Shown: positions 51,774 to 61,683, counted from the stretch's first letter. The stretch: 64,000 nucleotides of DNA from UBA1161 sp002311745 (GCA_050018415.1 JBEKAB010000008.1:1-64000); one strand, 5' to 3'. Made by a program: numbers and translations. Notes: generated by a model from the letters alone, not told the origin.

Positions 51774-52454
51774 ATGTCAGAAAAAAGACCCGACGAAAGA
51801 AGCCAGCAAGAACTGTTGGAGGAGATCAGGCAATTGAAAGAGAAAATTCGCAACCTCAGCGAAGGCGCCGCGGAATCCGGCGGCAAGAGCGAGGGGTTGG
51901 CCCAGGGCATCGCCGCGGCCCTTGGGAAAATGGTGCCTGGACTGGGAAGTTTGATCGATGCCGCGTCGAAGATGCCCGAGGTTCAACAGCGACTCTCGGC
52001 CATCGACGAGGAAGTGAAGCGCAAGTTCAAGGAGCAGCCGCTCCATCGGGCGGGCTTGGGGATCGCGGGCCGCAGCGGCCGGGGCCAGATCGGCATACCG
52101 CCGGCGGTGCGGCGCGGACGGGGCGAACAGTCCACTGGCAAGCCCGCTGAGCGCGGCAAGCATCGAGGCCCCCGCCCGCCGAAAATCCACATCAGTCCGG
52201 AAACACCCGCTCAACTATCGGTGGACGTCTTCGACGAAGGACGCAAGATCGTCGTTCTGGCCGAAGCACCGGGCATGCAGTCGGACCAGATCACCGTTTC
52301 TCTGCAAGGCACGGTGCTCTTGATAACCGTGCAAGCCCCCCATCGCCAAGGTGTTCAAAGGATCGAACTGCCTTGCGAAGTCGTCGGCCAGCCGCAGACA
52401 TCCTTGGCCAACGGCATCCTGAGCATTCAGGTAAGGAAAGCGGATAAGCCATGA
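51774..52454 (+). CDS. gvpH: GvpH-like protein with Hsp20-type C-terminus
   Basis: 226 residues. A long helical/charged N-half (RSQQELLEEIRQLKEKIRNL) and a basic linker (AVRRGRGEQSTGKPAERGKH) precede an alpha-crystallin-like domain (LSVDVFDEGRKIVVLAEAPG, QITVSLQGTVLLITV, TSLANGILSIQVRKA). GvpH is a small heat-shock-type chaperone for GvpA. ATG 51774 has a weak site. Overlaps gvpK by four bases. Confidence 0.9.
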   Translation: MSEKRPDERSQQELLEEIRQLKEKIRNLSEGAAESGGKSEGLAQGIAAALGKMVPGLGSLIDAASKMPEVQQRLSAIDEEVKRKFKEQPLHRAGLGIAGRSGRGQIGIPPAVRRGRGEQSTGKPAERGKHRGPRPPKIHISPETPAQLSVDVFDEGRKIVVLAEAPGMQSDQITVSLQGTVLLITVQAPHRQGVQRIELPCEVVGQPQTSLANGILSIQVRKADKP

Positions 52455-52795
52455 TCAACATCGACGAAGACAATCTGAAGAACGGCGTTTTGGGCCTGGT
52501 GTTGGCGGTGGTGGAAATCATTCGAGACGCCCTGCAAAACCAGGCCAACCGGCGCATCGAGTCCGGCACGCTGAGCGAGGAAGAAGTCGAACGTCTCGGC
52601 TCAGCCCTGGCGGACTTGGACGCCGCCATCGAGGACATCAAGCGGGAACAAGGACTTCAGCAGGCGGTGCAGTCCGTGCGGGACGGGCTGGACGAGCTGG
52701 TTGATAGCGTGGTTCAGACGGTGACGGGCTCGGGCGACGCAGGCAGCCAGCGCGTTTGCAGCGAAGGGCCGGAGGTTATTGGAGCCGGAAGATGA
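52451..52795 (+). CDS. gvpK: gas vesicle protein GvpK
   Basis: 114 residues. INIDEDNLKNGVLGLVLAVV, EIIRDALQNQANRRIESGTL and SEEEVERLGSALADLDAAIE are the GvpK signature. An accessory protein needed for assembly. ATGA overlap both with the GvpH-like gene before and the gvpF/L gene after. Confidence 0.95.
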   Translation: MINIDEDNLKNGVLGLVLAVVEIIRDALQNQANRRIESGTLSEEEVERLGSALADLDAAIEDIKREQGLQQAVQSVRDGLDELVDSVVQTVTGSGDAGSQRVCSEGPEVIGAGR

Positions 52796-53592
52796 CGACA
52801 CCGCCGTCCAATTTGACCGCCGACAAGGCAGGCGGAGTGTACGTCTACTGCGTGGCTCGAGGCGACGGGAATCGCCTCTTCGGCCCGATCGGCCTTGATG
52901 GACGGGTGGTGTACACCGCCGGCAACAAGGAGATCCTGGCCGTCGTGCACAATTGCTCGGCCCAGCCCTATGAGTCCCAGGACCCCCAAGTGGTTCATGG
53001 TTGGGTCGTGGCGCATCAAAACGTTGTGTTGGCCGCCACCGAGGCCTTCGGGACCGTCTTGCCGATGGCGTTCGACGTCATCGTCCGCGACTCAGCCACC
53101 GCCGGAGCCGTCGGGACGCTCAAGACCTGGCTGGACCAAAAGCGAGACCGGTACGTCCAATTGCTGGACCGACTCGCGGGCAAGGCCGAGTACGGAGTCC
53201 AGGTGCTCTGGGATTGCCAGGCCATTGCGGCGTGGCTCGCCGGGACCGATGACGAGCTTCGCAAAATGCAGGATGAGATTCGCAGCAAGCCCAAAGGCCT
53301 GGGCCATCTGCTTCGGCAGAAGCTGGCCAAGGCGATGCGCGCCGCCATGGAAAAGCAGGCCGACCGCTTCGCCCAGGACTTCTACGCGCGCATCCGTCCG
53401 TGCATGGAAGACCTTCGCGTGGAGAAGCCGAAAAAAGTCGATGGCGATCGCCAGATGCTCCTGAACCTTTCCGGCCTGATGCGAATCGGCTCCCGTGAAC
53501 TGGGACGAGTGTTAGACGAGATCGAACAGAACAAGGGCGTCACCGTGCGCTTCACCGGACCGTGGCCGCCGTACAGTTTCGTCGGCGGATGA
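52792..53592 (+). CDS. gas vesicle protein GvpF/L (third copy)
   Basis: 266 residues. GGVYVYCVARGDGNRLFGPI, VLAATEAFGTVLPMAFDVIV, a long arginine/lysine-rich middle (HLLRQKLAKAMRAAMEKQAD) and VTVRFTGPWPPYSFVGG mark GvpF/L. The third family member in the cluster; its middle helix is the most basic. Starts inside the end of gvpK. Confidence 0.92.
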   Translation: MTTPPSNLTADKAGGVYVYCVARGDGNRLFGPIGLDGRVVYTAGNKEILAVVHNCSAQPYESQDPQVVHGWVVAHQNVVLAATEAFGTVLPMAFDVIVRDSATAGAVGTLKTWLDQKRDRYVQLLDRLAGKAEYGVQVLWDCQAIAAWLAGTDDELRKMQDEIRSKPKGLGHLLRQKLAKAMRAAMEKQADRFAQDFYARIRPCMEDLRVEKPKKVDGDRQMLLNLSGLMRIGSRELGRVLDEIEQNKGVTVRFTGPWPPYSFVGG

Positions 53593-53607
53593 GGGCCAAC
53601 ACAGACT

Positions 53608-53877
53608 ATGCAACCGGAACTTCCCAAGGCGTATCATCGGGCTACGTTGGTAGACCTGCTCGACAGGGTTCTGGACCGGGGGCTGTTTCTACGGGCGGAC
53701 CTGGTGATCTCCCTGGCGGGCATCCCGTTGATCGGCGCCACGTTGAGCGTGGCGCTGGCCGGCACCCAGACCCTGGTGCAATACGGCGTCCTGGCCGATT
53801 GGGACGAAGAGATACGGGCCGTCCCGCCCCCACGGCGACGGATGGCGGACTTGGAAATGGACGCCACCGCTTCGTGA
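53608..53877 (+). CDS. GvpA/J/M-type minor shell protein
   Basis: 89 residues. TLVDLLDRVLDRGLFLRADL, VISLAGIPLIGATLSVALAG is the gas-vesicle-A core, followed by a Pro/Arg-rich tail (PPPRRRMADLEMD). Closer to GvpM/GvpS-like minor proteins than to GvpA because of the tail. Sits between gvpF/L and the Hsp70 gene. Confidence 0.88.
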   Translation: MQPELPKAYHRATLVDLLDRVLDRGLFLRADLVISLAGIPLIGATLSVALAGTQTLVQYGVLADWDEEIRAVPPPRRRMADLEMDATAS

Positions 53878-53896
53878 ACCAACAAGGAACAACGCA

Positions 53897-55723
53897 ATGG
53901 GACCGATCATAGGCATCGACCTGGGCACGACCAATTCGGTGGCCGCGTACATGAAAGACGGCCACCCCGAGGTCATTCCAAACCTGGAAGGAGATCCCCT
54001 GACGCCCTCCGTGGTCGCCTTCGCCCGCGATAACCGAAGGTGGGTCGGACGGGTTGCCAAAGCCCAGGCGGTTGCCAATCCCCTCCGTACGGTGTTCTCC
54101 GCCAAGCGGCACATGGGCAGGGCGTATTCGCACAGGCCCGTCCTCCAGGCCGTTGTCTCTTCCATCAAGCGGCAGATGGGCTCCGACTACCTGGTGAAAG
54201 TCGATGGGCGGGCGTATACCGCCGTGGAAATCTCGGCCATGATCTTGGAAAAGGTCAAGGCGGATGCCGAGACGTACTTGCGCGAATCGATCCATCGCGC
54301 GGTGATTACGGTTCCGGCTTATTTCAGCGACAGTCAACGCCGAGCCACCCGGGACGCAGCCTCCCTGGCGGGGCTGGAGGTGGTGCGGCTCGTCAATGAA
54401 CCGACCGCTGCGGCACTGGCCTATGGCCTGGACATCGAGAAGGCGCACACCATCCTCGTGTGGGACCTTGGGGGCGGAACTTTCGACGTGTCGATCTTGG
54501 AGCTTGGCGACGGCGTCTTTGAGGTCAAAGCCGTCAACGGCGACACGCAACTCGGCGGCGATGACTACGATCAGTGCCTTGCCGAGTTTCTTGTCCAAAG
54601 CTTCCGCGAACAATGGCATATCGACCTTGGCGACGATCCGGCCGTCCAACGCCTCCTGCGCCAATTGGCGGAAGAAGCGAAAATCAGCTTGTCCGCCGAT
54701 CTCGAGGCGAGGATCGTCTTGCCTCCCATGTGCGGCCGGGGCAACCGATGCGCCGTGTCCATAAGCCGCGACGCCTTCGAGCACATCACGGCCCACATCA
54801 CCGAGAAGATGGCGGTATTTGCGCAGCGTGTGATATCCGATGCCGGCATCGACCCAGCGGACCTCGACAGAGTCATTCTGGTCGGAGGAATGACCCGAGT
54901 GCCCGCCGTCCGAAAACTCGTCAGGGAGATAACGGGTCTGGAACCGTATGTGCACGTTGACCCGGACAAGGTTGTCGCCATGGGCGCGGCCATTCAGGCG
55001 GGCGTGCTCGCCGGGCAAGTCCGTAAAGTCACGCTGGTGGACGTTACTCCGCTGTCCCTGGGCATCGAAACCCAAGGCGGCCTCTTCTCGCGCATCATCC
55101 AACGCAACAGCCCCGTTCCCGCGACCAAGAGCCGGCTGTTCACGAATGCGCGGGACAACCAGACATCCATGGAAGTCCACGTGCTCCAGGGAGAACGTGA
55201 ACTGGCCACCGATAACATGACGTTGGGCCGCTTCGAACTGGCCGGCATCACACCCCAGCCCCGCGGAGAGGCCAAAGTCGAAGTGGCCTTTGACATCGAT
55301 GCCAATGGAATGATTCACGTGTCGGCCACAGACCTTCAAACCGACGCACACCAGCGCATTCGCGTCGAGACGGCGGGCGAACCTTCCCGCGAGGCGATCG
55401 ACCACCTCATGGCCGAGAGCCGAAAACAAATGACATCGGACCGCCGCAAACGGGAGGAAATCGAGGCCGCCATTCGCGCGGAGAACCTCCTCCGCGCCAC
55501 CGAACAACTGGTTGACCAAGCGTCCCAAGACGCGTCCACCGATGCGATCTTGCTGGCGGTTCAAGCCGCTGAAACGGGCGCTTCAGCCGTGCGAGAGGCC
55601 TTGGCGGCAGGCGAGGCCAGCCGAATCGTCGCGACCAGCCAAGCTCTGGAAGCTTGCCTGAAGAAGCTCCATGCGGAAATCAAGACCGCCCCATGCGCCG
55701 GCGCGTATGTCCGGGCGGCTTAA
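53897..55723 (+). CDS. dnaK: Hsp70 (DnaK-type) chaperone in gas-vesicle operon
   Basis: 608 residues. ATPase domain: IIGIDLGTTNSVAAYMKDGH, ITVPAYFSDSQRRATRDAAS, VNEPTAAALAYGLDI, LVWDLGGGTFDVSILEL, ILVGGMTRVPAVRKLV. Substrate domain: VTPLSLGIETQGGLFSRIIQ and VEVAFDIDANGMIHVSATD. The C-terminal lid is short and ends without the acidic tail of housekeeping DnaK. No grpE or ordinary dnaJ adjoins. With the J-domain GvpF/L and zinc proteins it forms a cluster-specific Hsp70 system, probably to keep GvpA soluble before assembly. Confidence 0.95.
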   Translation: MGPIIGIDLGTTNSVAAYMKDGHPEVIPNLEGDPLTPSVVAFARDNRRWVGRVAKAQAVANPLRTVFSAKRHMGRAYSHRPVLQAVVSSIKRQMGSDYLVKVDGRAYTAVEISAMILEKVKADAETYLRESIHRAVITVPAYFSDSQRRATRDAASLAGLEVVRLVNEPTAAALAYGLDIEKAHTILVWDLGGGTFDVSILELGDGVFEVKAVNGDTQLGGDDYDQCLAEFLVQSFREQWHIDLGDDPAVQRLLRQLAEEAKISLSADLEARIVLPPMCGRGNRCAVSISRDAFEHITAHITEKMAVFAQRVISDAGIDPADLDRVILVGGMTRVPAVRKLVREITGLEPYVHVDPDKVVAMGAAIQAGVLAGQVRKVTLVDVTPLSLGIETQGGLFSRIIQRNSPVPATKSRLFTNARDNQTSMEVHVLQGERELATDNMTLGRFELAGITPQPRGEAKVEVAFDIDANGMIHVSATDLQTDAHQRIRVETAGEPSREAIDHLMAESRKQMTSDRRKREEIEAAIRAENLLRATEQLVDQASQDASTDAILLAVQAAETGASAVREALAAGEASRIVATSQALEACLKKLHAEIKTAPCAGAYVRAA

Positions 55724-55817
55724 CAAGGTTGTGAAAAAACTGTGAAGGTTGGCGACGGCGAATGGCGCTGTCGCGGCCTGTGATCGAGCGGCGAACGACA
55801 ACGATGAGGAGAACAAC

Positions 55818-56351
55818 ATGGCCAGAAACGACAAGAAGAAAAATCCGGACGTCCAGAGCTCCTTTGGGTTCGCATCCGGTGGAATCCTCGAAGGCATCCA
55901 GAAGCTGGTCGAAGCGGCTGGAAAGCTAAAGGATTCAGGTGAAATCAGTGAAACTCGCGAGTTCACCATCCCCGGGCTGGGCGAAAAGGGCAAAGGCATT
56001 TTCGGCTTTTCCATCAAGACGTTGGCGGGCGATGCAAGCAAAGGGGTCACCGTCCGACCTTTTGGAAACGTGCGCAAAACGAAGGAAGGCTTGGCTGTCG
56101 AGGAAGACAGGGAGCCCGTGGTGGACGTCTTGGAGGAAGGCGACCAGATCCGCGTCATCGCCGAGTTGCCCGGCGTTTCCAAGGCCGACATCACCTATCA
56201 AGTCGCCGGTGACGTGTTAACCATTACAACCAAAGGCGATCGCCGGTATCACGCGGAGGTCTTGCTGCCCAGCGCTGCCCAGACCGAGGGCATCGAATCC
56301 GCTTACAACAACGGCGTTTTCGAACTCAAGCTCCACAAGAAGACGCAGTAG
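55818..56351 (+). CDS. Hsp20/GvpH-type small chaperone
   Basis: 177 residues. An N-terminal amphipathic part (FGFASGGILEGIQKLVEAAG) and basic lead (MARNDKKKNPDVQ) precede the alpha-crystallin domain: EPVVDVLEEGDQIRVIAELP, GVSKADITYQVAGDVLTITT, GVFELKLHKK. ATG 55818 has GAGGAGAAC upstream. Second small heat-shock protein in the cluster; last gene of the run. Confidence 0.92.
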   Translation: MARNDKKKNPDVQSSFGFASGGILEGIQKLVEAAGKLKDSGEISETREFTIPGLGEKGKGIFGFSIKTLAGDASKGVTVRPFGNVRKTKEGLAVEEDREPVVDVLEEGDQIRVIAELPGVSKADITYQVAGDVLTITTKGDRRYHAEVLLPSAAQTEGIESAYNNGVFELKLHKKTQ

Positions 56352-56836
56352 TAGTAGAGCGCTCCCTGGCAACAGGCGAGTCATTAGTGAGCTGCAGTGC
56401 CGACCGCCGGCGGGCACGAAGTGCGCGCTGTCCCTGGAATCGAGATCGCCAACGACGGCATCCCCTTTGCCAAGCCTGATAAGCTCGTTTGCGTGACGCC
56501 CGCCAGCGATCGGCACCAATAATCCGCAATCCCAAACTCGGTAAATCGGACGATATTCTACCATAAGCCACCAAATGGCAATTAGTTATGATTTGCCAGC
56601 AGTGACCGATGGCAGCCTGCGCCCGAAGAAATGCCTTAACAAAATGCGGTGCCTCTAATCCCCGGTCCGATTTAAGACGATCAGTACAGACGGTACGAAC
56701 GCTACAGGCCTCCCAAGTTCTCTTTGAGTGATCGCCTGTATTTGGCCCGCAGCGCCGCCCGGCTCTAACGCGCAAGCTCGCCAGGTCAGGGGCTGCGGTT
56801 TTCAGATTGGTCTTGATGGCCGAGCGAGGGTTCATC

Positions 56837-59053
56837 ATGCGAAATTATTGGCGGAAGCAGGCGGCCGCAGTTCTATTGGGGCTCATGGCCGCGTCGGCCG
56901 CAATGGCCGACAGCGCGGCGAAGCCTTCCACTCAGCCCGCCGCACCGGACGGCTCTGCTCAATCTGCGCCGGCCTCGAACGATTTTAGCACTATGTCGAT
57001 TGAGGACCTGCTCAACGTTCAAGTTCTAAGCCCCGCCGGTCTGACCGCAACAGATGTCCGGCATTTGCCGGTTGACGTGACGGAACTTGACGCTCGTGAT
57101 ATCCAGGAATCGGGCGCAAAAGATCTGAATCAGCTACTGGAAGACTACGTCCCCAACACCCAATTCATGCTCCACAACCATTTGGGGCCGCATCTTGGAT
57201 TCGATGGAATCATCAGCGACCGCGAAGACAAATACCTTTACCAGGTGAACGGAATCACGCTGAACAACACGACGTTGATGGGCGCGGACATCGAGCGCGA
57301 TCTGCCATTGATGGGGGACATCCGCACGGTGGACGTGGTGACGGGCCCTGCCTCGGCCACCCTCGGCTCGGGCGCGCTGGTCGGAGCCATCGATGTGGAG
57401 CCGTATAACGGGCTGACGTTTCAAGGCGCCGACGTGAACGTGCGCGAAGGCGTGGTGGATCAATACTCGGCGATGGAGGCGCGCTATGGACATAAATTCA
57501 GCGACACCTCCGGGTTGTTTGTGTATTACGGCATGGCCGACATGCAAGGGGCCGACACCCCCTATTACATTGGAAAATCCTATCCCGCCACAAACGGCCT
57601 GCCCGCGAATGTCGCCGGCCAATCGTTTTCAGGGCCGGTGGCAAACCTAGACCAAGCGGGATTCGGCGATCTTTGGCGCAAGGTTTACGCCAGCTACGTG
57701 GACGGGCCGTTCGAGATTTGGACCCGTTACGTGCAGGACGGCGAGCAAGACGCGCCCATGCGCGACATCTACACCAAAACACGGCCGACGAACATACCCC
57801 TGGACGAATGGACGGACGGACGCCAGTTCCAGAACCAGGAATTCACAACGGCTGCAAGTCTTAAGAAGGACCTGTCGCCGGGCTGGAACCTGCAGTTGGT
57901 GCAAAGTTACCGCCTTTGGAATTACAACGACCAGTTGATGGGGGATACGCCGGAGCCCTTGCAGCAGGGACAGGAGGCCGAATTGTTCAGCCGCGCCCTT
58001 GTCACGTGGACTCCCAATACGTCGAATCAACTTGCATTCGGAACCGATTATTCCCACGAGTGGTTTCACGATCCGCCGTTTTCGTACGCGCTGGACAGCG
58101 CGCCAGTGGTTACGCAACGAAACTGGGAGACCAACACGATTTCCTTCATGGCCGAAGACCAATGGAAGATCAACGAGCACTGGACAACGTTCCTGAGTTT
58201 TCGGACAGACAAGAACACCTTCTCGCAATGGCTGCTCTCGCCGCGGGGCACGGTGGTCTACGCACCAACCCAACGCGACACGTTCAAGGTCATGGCGGGA
58301 CAATCGGTACGTCGCGGCTCGGACGAGGAGCTGTGGGGGCAATGGGAACGCAATAGCACCATCCCGAATCCAGAAACGCTTCGCAAGTACGAGATTTCGT
58401 ATGAACGCAAATTGACGGATCAATGGACCGTGGGCGGCAACGCATTTTTTGAGGACTACAACGCCATTGGTTGGATTCCCAGCCTGTACCATTCCGCATC
58501 CATCGGTGACTACCAGATTGCCGGCGGCGAACTACGCCTGACCTTCGGCAACAAAAGCACTCGCTTCACGATGTCAGAAGGCGTAGCGATGCTCGTGCAT
58601 GGCTCCGTGCCCGCCGGTTTGCCGGCCGCGGGCCAGGGCATCACCGCCGCGCCGTACGGATTCGGCAACGAATTGGCGAATTGGGCGCCCTCGATCACCA
58701 AGCTGGCGATCACGCACGACTTCACCAAAAAATGGAGCGGCAGCGCTTCGGTCATTTACTACTCCGGATTCCCCGGTGCGCAGGATTACGCCAATTACGC
58801 CGCCACGCTCGCCACTGCCCCTTCGGGCGTGCCTCTGAGCGACCCGGGATATACGAAACCCTATGGCCCGAATTTGTACGTCAACCTCGGCCTGGAATAC
58901 CGCCCGTCGGAACAATGGTCGATCCGCCTGGACGGTTACAATCTCGCGGCGCTGTGGGACCCGACGCTGTCCAAGCGCAATTACATCCTCCGCCAGTCCG
59001 AATTCAGCGTGGAGCCAGCCTCGCTGGCCGTGTCCGTCCGTTACCGCTTTTGA
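56837..59053 (+). CDS. TonB-dependent receptor (copy 1)
   Basis: 738 residues. Signal peptide (RKQAAAVLLGLMAASAAMA), then a linker and MSIEDLLNVQVLSPAG, the plug start found in many receptors (S-I/L-E-D-L-L-N). Plug residues include VDVTELDARDIQESGAKDLN and VDVVTGPASATLGSGALVGA. The remaining ~500 residues form the beta-barrel (ending in SLAVSVRYRF with a final aromatic, the outer-membrane insertion signal). ATG 56837 has GAGG six bases upstream. Imports a siderophore, vitamin or glycan; substrate unknown. Confidence 0.9.
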   Translation: MRNYWRKQAAAVLLGLMAASAAMADSAAKPSTQPAAPDGSAQSAPASNDFSTMSIEDLLNVQVLSPAGLTATDVRHLPVDVTELDARDIQESGAKDLNQLLEDYVPNTQFMLHNHLGPHLGFDGIISDREDKYLYQVNGITLNNTTLMGADIERDLPLMGDIRTVDVVTGPASATLGSGALVGAIDVEPYNGLTFQGADVNVREGVVDQYSAMEARYGHKFSDTSGLFVYYGMADMQGADTPYYIGKSYPATNGLPANVAGQSFSGPVANLDQAGFGDLWRKVYASYVDGPFEIWTRYVQDGEQDAPMRDIYTKTRPTNIPLDEWTDGRQFQNQEFTTAASLKKDLSPGWNLQLVQSYRLWNYNDQLMGDTPEPLQQGQEAELFSRALVTWTPNTSNQLAFGTDYSHEWFHDPPFSYALDSAPVVTQRNWETNTISFMAEDQWKINEHWTTFLSFRTDKNTFSQWLLSPRGTVVYAPTQRDTFKVMAGQSVRRGSDEELWGQWERNSTIPNPETLRKYEISYERKLTDQWTVGGNAFFEDYNAIGWIPSLYHSASIGDYQIAGGELRLTFGNKSTRFTMSEGVAMLVHGSVPAGLPAAGQGITAAPYGFGNELANWAPSITKLAITHDFTKKWSGSASVIYYSGFPGAQDYANYAATLATAPSGVPLSDPGYTKPYGPNLYVNLGLEYRPSEQWSIRLDGYNLAALWDPTLSKRNYILRQSEFSVEPASLAVSVRYRF

Positions 59054-59457
59054 TGTGTACGGCAAACACCTTCCGTTCATTCACGAGTTTGCCAAGCCCG
59101 ATAAGCCCGCTGGCGCGAAGCTCGCCAGTGATGAGTACCAATAATCCGCAACCCCAAAATCGGCGAATCGGATGACAATCAACTATAAGCCGTTCAATGG
59201 CCATTGGTCATGATTGGCCGCCCGTGACCGACGGCATCCTGCCCCCGAAAAACCCCTGAAGAGAATGTAGTGCCTCTAACCTTCGGTCCTATTCGGGACG
59301 ATCAATACAAATGTTACCAGCGTTACAGGCCTAACAAGTCCTCATTGAGGGATCGCCTGTAGTTGGCCCGCAGCGCCGCCCGGCTCGCACGCGCGATCTC
59401 GCCAAGTCAGGGGCCGCGGTTTTCGGATTGGTCTTGATCGCCGCACGAGGTTTGATC

Positions 59458-61683
59458 ATGTCAAATTATTGGCGGATGCAGGCGGTCGCCGTTCTTCTGC
59501 TGGGGCTCATGACCGCCTCTGCCGCAATGGCCGTCAGCACGGCGAACCCTTCCACCCGGCCGGCAACCACCGACAACATCACCGGATCTCCAGCGGGAGC
59601 GAACGAATTTGGCAACTTGTCGATTGAGGAGTTGCTCAATGTCGAAGTTCGAACCCCCGCCGGTCTGACTGCGACCGATGTCCGGCATCTGCCGGTCGAC
59701 GTGACGGTACTTGACGCCCGGGATATCCAGGAATCGGGCGCAAAAAATCTGGATCAACTGCTGGAAGACTACGTCCCCAACGCTCAAATCATGGACCACA
59801 ACGCTCCGGAAGTGGACGTGGGATTTCGAGGAATCATCAGCGACCGCGAGGATAAATACCTCTACCAAGTCAACGGAATCACCATGAACAATCGGATGTT
59901 GTTCGGCGCCAACAATGAGCGCGAACAACCGTTGATGGGGGACATCAACACGGTGGATGTCGTTGAAGGGCCCGCCTCGGCCACCTATGGATCGGGCGCG
60001 ATCGCCGGCGTCATCGATGTGCAACCGTATACCGGACTGACATTTCAAGGCGCGGATGTGACGGTTCGCCAAGGCGTCGTGGATCAATACACTTCATCGG
60101 AGCTTCGTTACGGTCGTCGACTGAGCGATACGTCCGGGTTATTCACGTATTTTGGCTTTGCCCAGGTGAAAGGAGCCGATTCACCCCTTTACTTTGGCCA
60201 TTCGTATCCCGCCAAAAACGGCCTGCCCGCTTACACCCCCGGCGAACCGTTCAGCGGCGGGCCGATCTCAAACGTTGGCGAATCCGCGTTCGATGCGCCT
60301 TGGTACCGAGCCCACGTCGACTACGTCGACGGGCCATGGGAATTTTGGACCCGATTCACTCAGGATGGCAGCGACACCCGTCCCGCGCGGAACATTTATA
60401 CAAGCACCAAGTCCTCCAGCACTCCATTGGACACCTGGTTGCAGGGGCGTGATACCAAAAATCAGCAGTTCACGACCACCGGCAGCTTCAAAAAGGACCT
60501 GTCGTCGGCATGGAACGTGGAATTGGCGCAAAGTTACGATATTTGGTTGTCCAAGGATCAACGAGCGGGCGTCAGCGTCAGCAAGCCCACACGCAGCGCG
60601 TACGAAAATCAGCTCTTCAGCCGGGCGATTGCCACCTGGACGCCCGTGGACTCTCAATCGGTCGCTTTTGGCACGGAATATTCCCACTTGTGGTACCACG
60701 ATCCGCCGACCTCCGACCAGCTGGATAATACGCCGGTTGTGACCACACGCGACTGGCAGACCGACACGTTTTCATTCCTGGCCGAAGACCAATGGAAGAT
60801 CAGCAAGCGATGGACGACGTTCCTGAGTGTTCGTGAGGACAAAAACACCTATACGGGATGGCTTCTGTCGCCGCGGGCCACGGTGGTCTTTACGCCGACC
60901 AAGAAGGACACGCTCAAGTTTGTGGCGGGCGAAGCGGTTCGCCGCCAGGATGATGAGGATATTTGGGGACAATGGCTCCGCACCCGCACTTACGCCGATC
61001 CTGAAACGCTTAAAACTCTTGAGCTTTCCTATGAACGTAAAGTGACGGATCAATGGACCGTGGGCGGCAACGGATTCTTCGAGGACTACGACGCCGTTGG
61101 TTGGAATCCCGGCGCGCAGGAAGCGTCATCGCTGGGTCACTTCCAGATTGTCGGCGGTGAGCTCGACCTGAGCTACCGCACCAAAACGACGCGCTTCACC
61201 CTCTCAGAAGGCGTGTCGACGCTCTTGTATGCCTCCGTGCCCGCCGGAGCGCCGGCCGTCTCACAGGGAATCAGCGCCGCCCCGTACGGATTCGGCAACG
61301 ACCTGGCCAACTGGGCGCCCTCGATCACCAAGATAGCGATCACGCACGATTTCACCAAAAAGTGGAGCGGCAGCGCTTCGGTCGTTTACTATTCTGGATT
61401 CCCCGGAGGCCAGGATTACGCCAATTACGCCGCCACGATCGCCAGCCCTCCCGGGGGCGTGCCTTTGAGCAACCCGAATTATTCGACATCTTATGGCCCG
61501 AATTTGTATTTGAACCTCGGCATGGAGTACCGCGCGTCGGAACACTTGACGTTCCGCCTCGACGGCTACAATCTCGCGGCGCTGTGGGACCCGACGCTGT
61601 CCAAGCGCAATTACATCCTCCGCACATCCGAATTCAGCGTGCAGCCCGCCTCGTTGGCCGTGTCCGTCCGTTACCGCTTTTGA
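59458..61683 (+). CDS. TonB-dependent receptor (copy 2)
   Basis: 741 residues, a paralogue of the previous gene along its whole length, with the same plug motifs (LSIEELLNVEVRTPAG, VDVVEGPASATYGSGAIAGV) and the same last segment (PASLAVSVRYRF). Differences cluster in the outer barrel loops (for example WLQGRDTKNQQFTTTGSF), which decide ligand, so the copies may have split functions. Leader conserved with the first copy. Confidence 0.9.
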   Translation: MSNYWRMQAVAVLLLGLMTASAAMAVSTANPSTRPATTDNITGSPAGANEFGNLSIEELLNVEVRTPAGLTATDVRHLPVDVTVLDARDIQESGAKNLDQLLEDYVPNAQIMDHNAPEVDVGFRGIISDREDKYLYQVNGITMNNRMLFGANNEREQPLMGDINTVDVVEGPASATYGSGAIAGVIDVQPYTGLTFQGADVTVRQGVVDQYTSSELRYGRRLSDTSGLFTYFGFAQVKGADSPLYFGHSYPAKNGLPAYTPGEPFSGGPISNVGESAFDAPWYRAHVDYVDGPWEFWTRFTQDGSDTRPARNIYTSTKSSSTPLDTWLQGRDTKNQQFTTTGSFKKDLSSAWNVELAQSYDIWLSKDQRAGVSVSKPTRSAYENQLFSRAIATWTPVDSQSVAFGTEYSHLWYHDPPTSDQLDNTPVVTTRDWQTDTFSFLAEDQWKISKRWTTFLSVREDKNTYTGWLLSPRATVVFTPTKKDTLKFVAGEAVRRQDDEDIWGQWLRTRTYADPETLKTLELSYERKVTDQWTVGGNGFFEDYDAVGWNPGAQEASSLGHFQIVGGELDLSYRTKTTRFTLSEGVSTLLYASVPAGAPAVSQGISAAPYGFGNDLANWAPSITKIAITHDFTKKWSGSASVVYYSGFPGGQDYANYAATIASPPGGVPLSNPNYSTSYGPNLYLNLGMEYRASEHLTFRLDGYNLAALWDPTLSKRNYILRTSEFSVQPASLAVSVRYRF

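Larger units (their letters stand above)
56467..61683 (+). repeat. tandem duplication, unit 2,621 bp, with conserved receptor leaders
   Basis: TTTGCCAAGCC(T/C)GATAAGC occurs at 56467 and 59088, and TTGGCCCGCAGCGCCGCCCG at about 56742 and 59363, each 2,621 bases apart, with no net length change to the start codons (56837, 59458). Each unit is a leader of about 370 bases plus one TonB receptor gene. The leaders (56467-56836, 59088-59457) hold no gene; their similarity suggests a kept promoter, regulator site or RNA structure. Confidence 0.85.

Noticed and set aside
56467..56836. Cobalamin riboswitch ahead of the TonB receptor
   Set aside because: The leader is long and conserved in the duplicate, but I could not find the B12 box; left as unknown leader.
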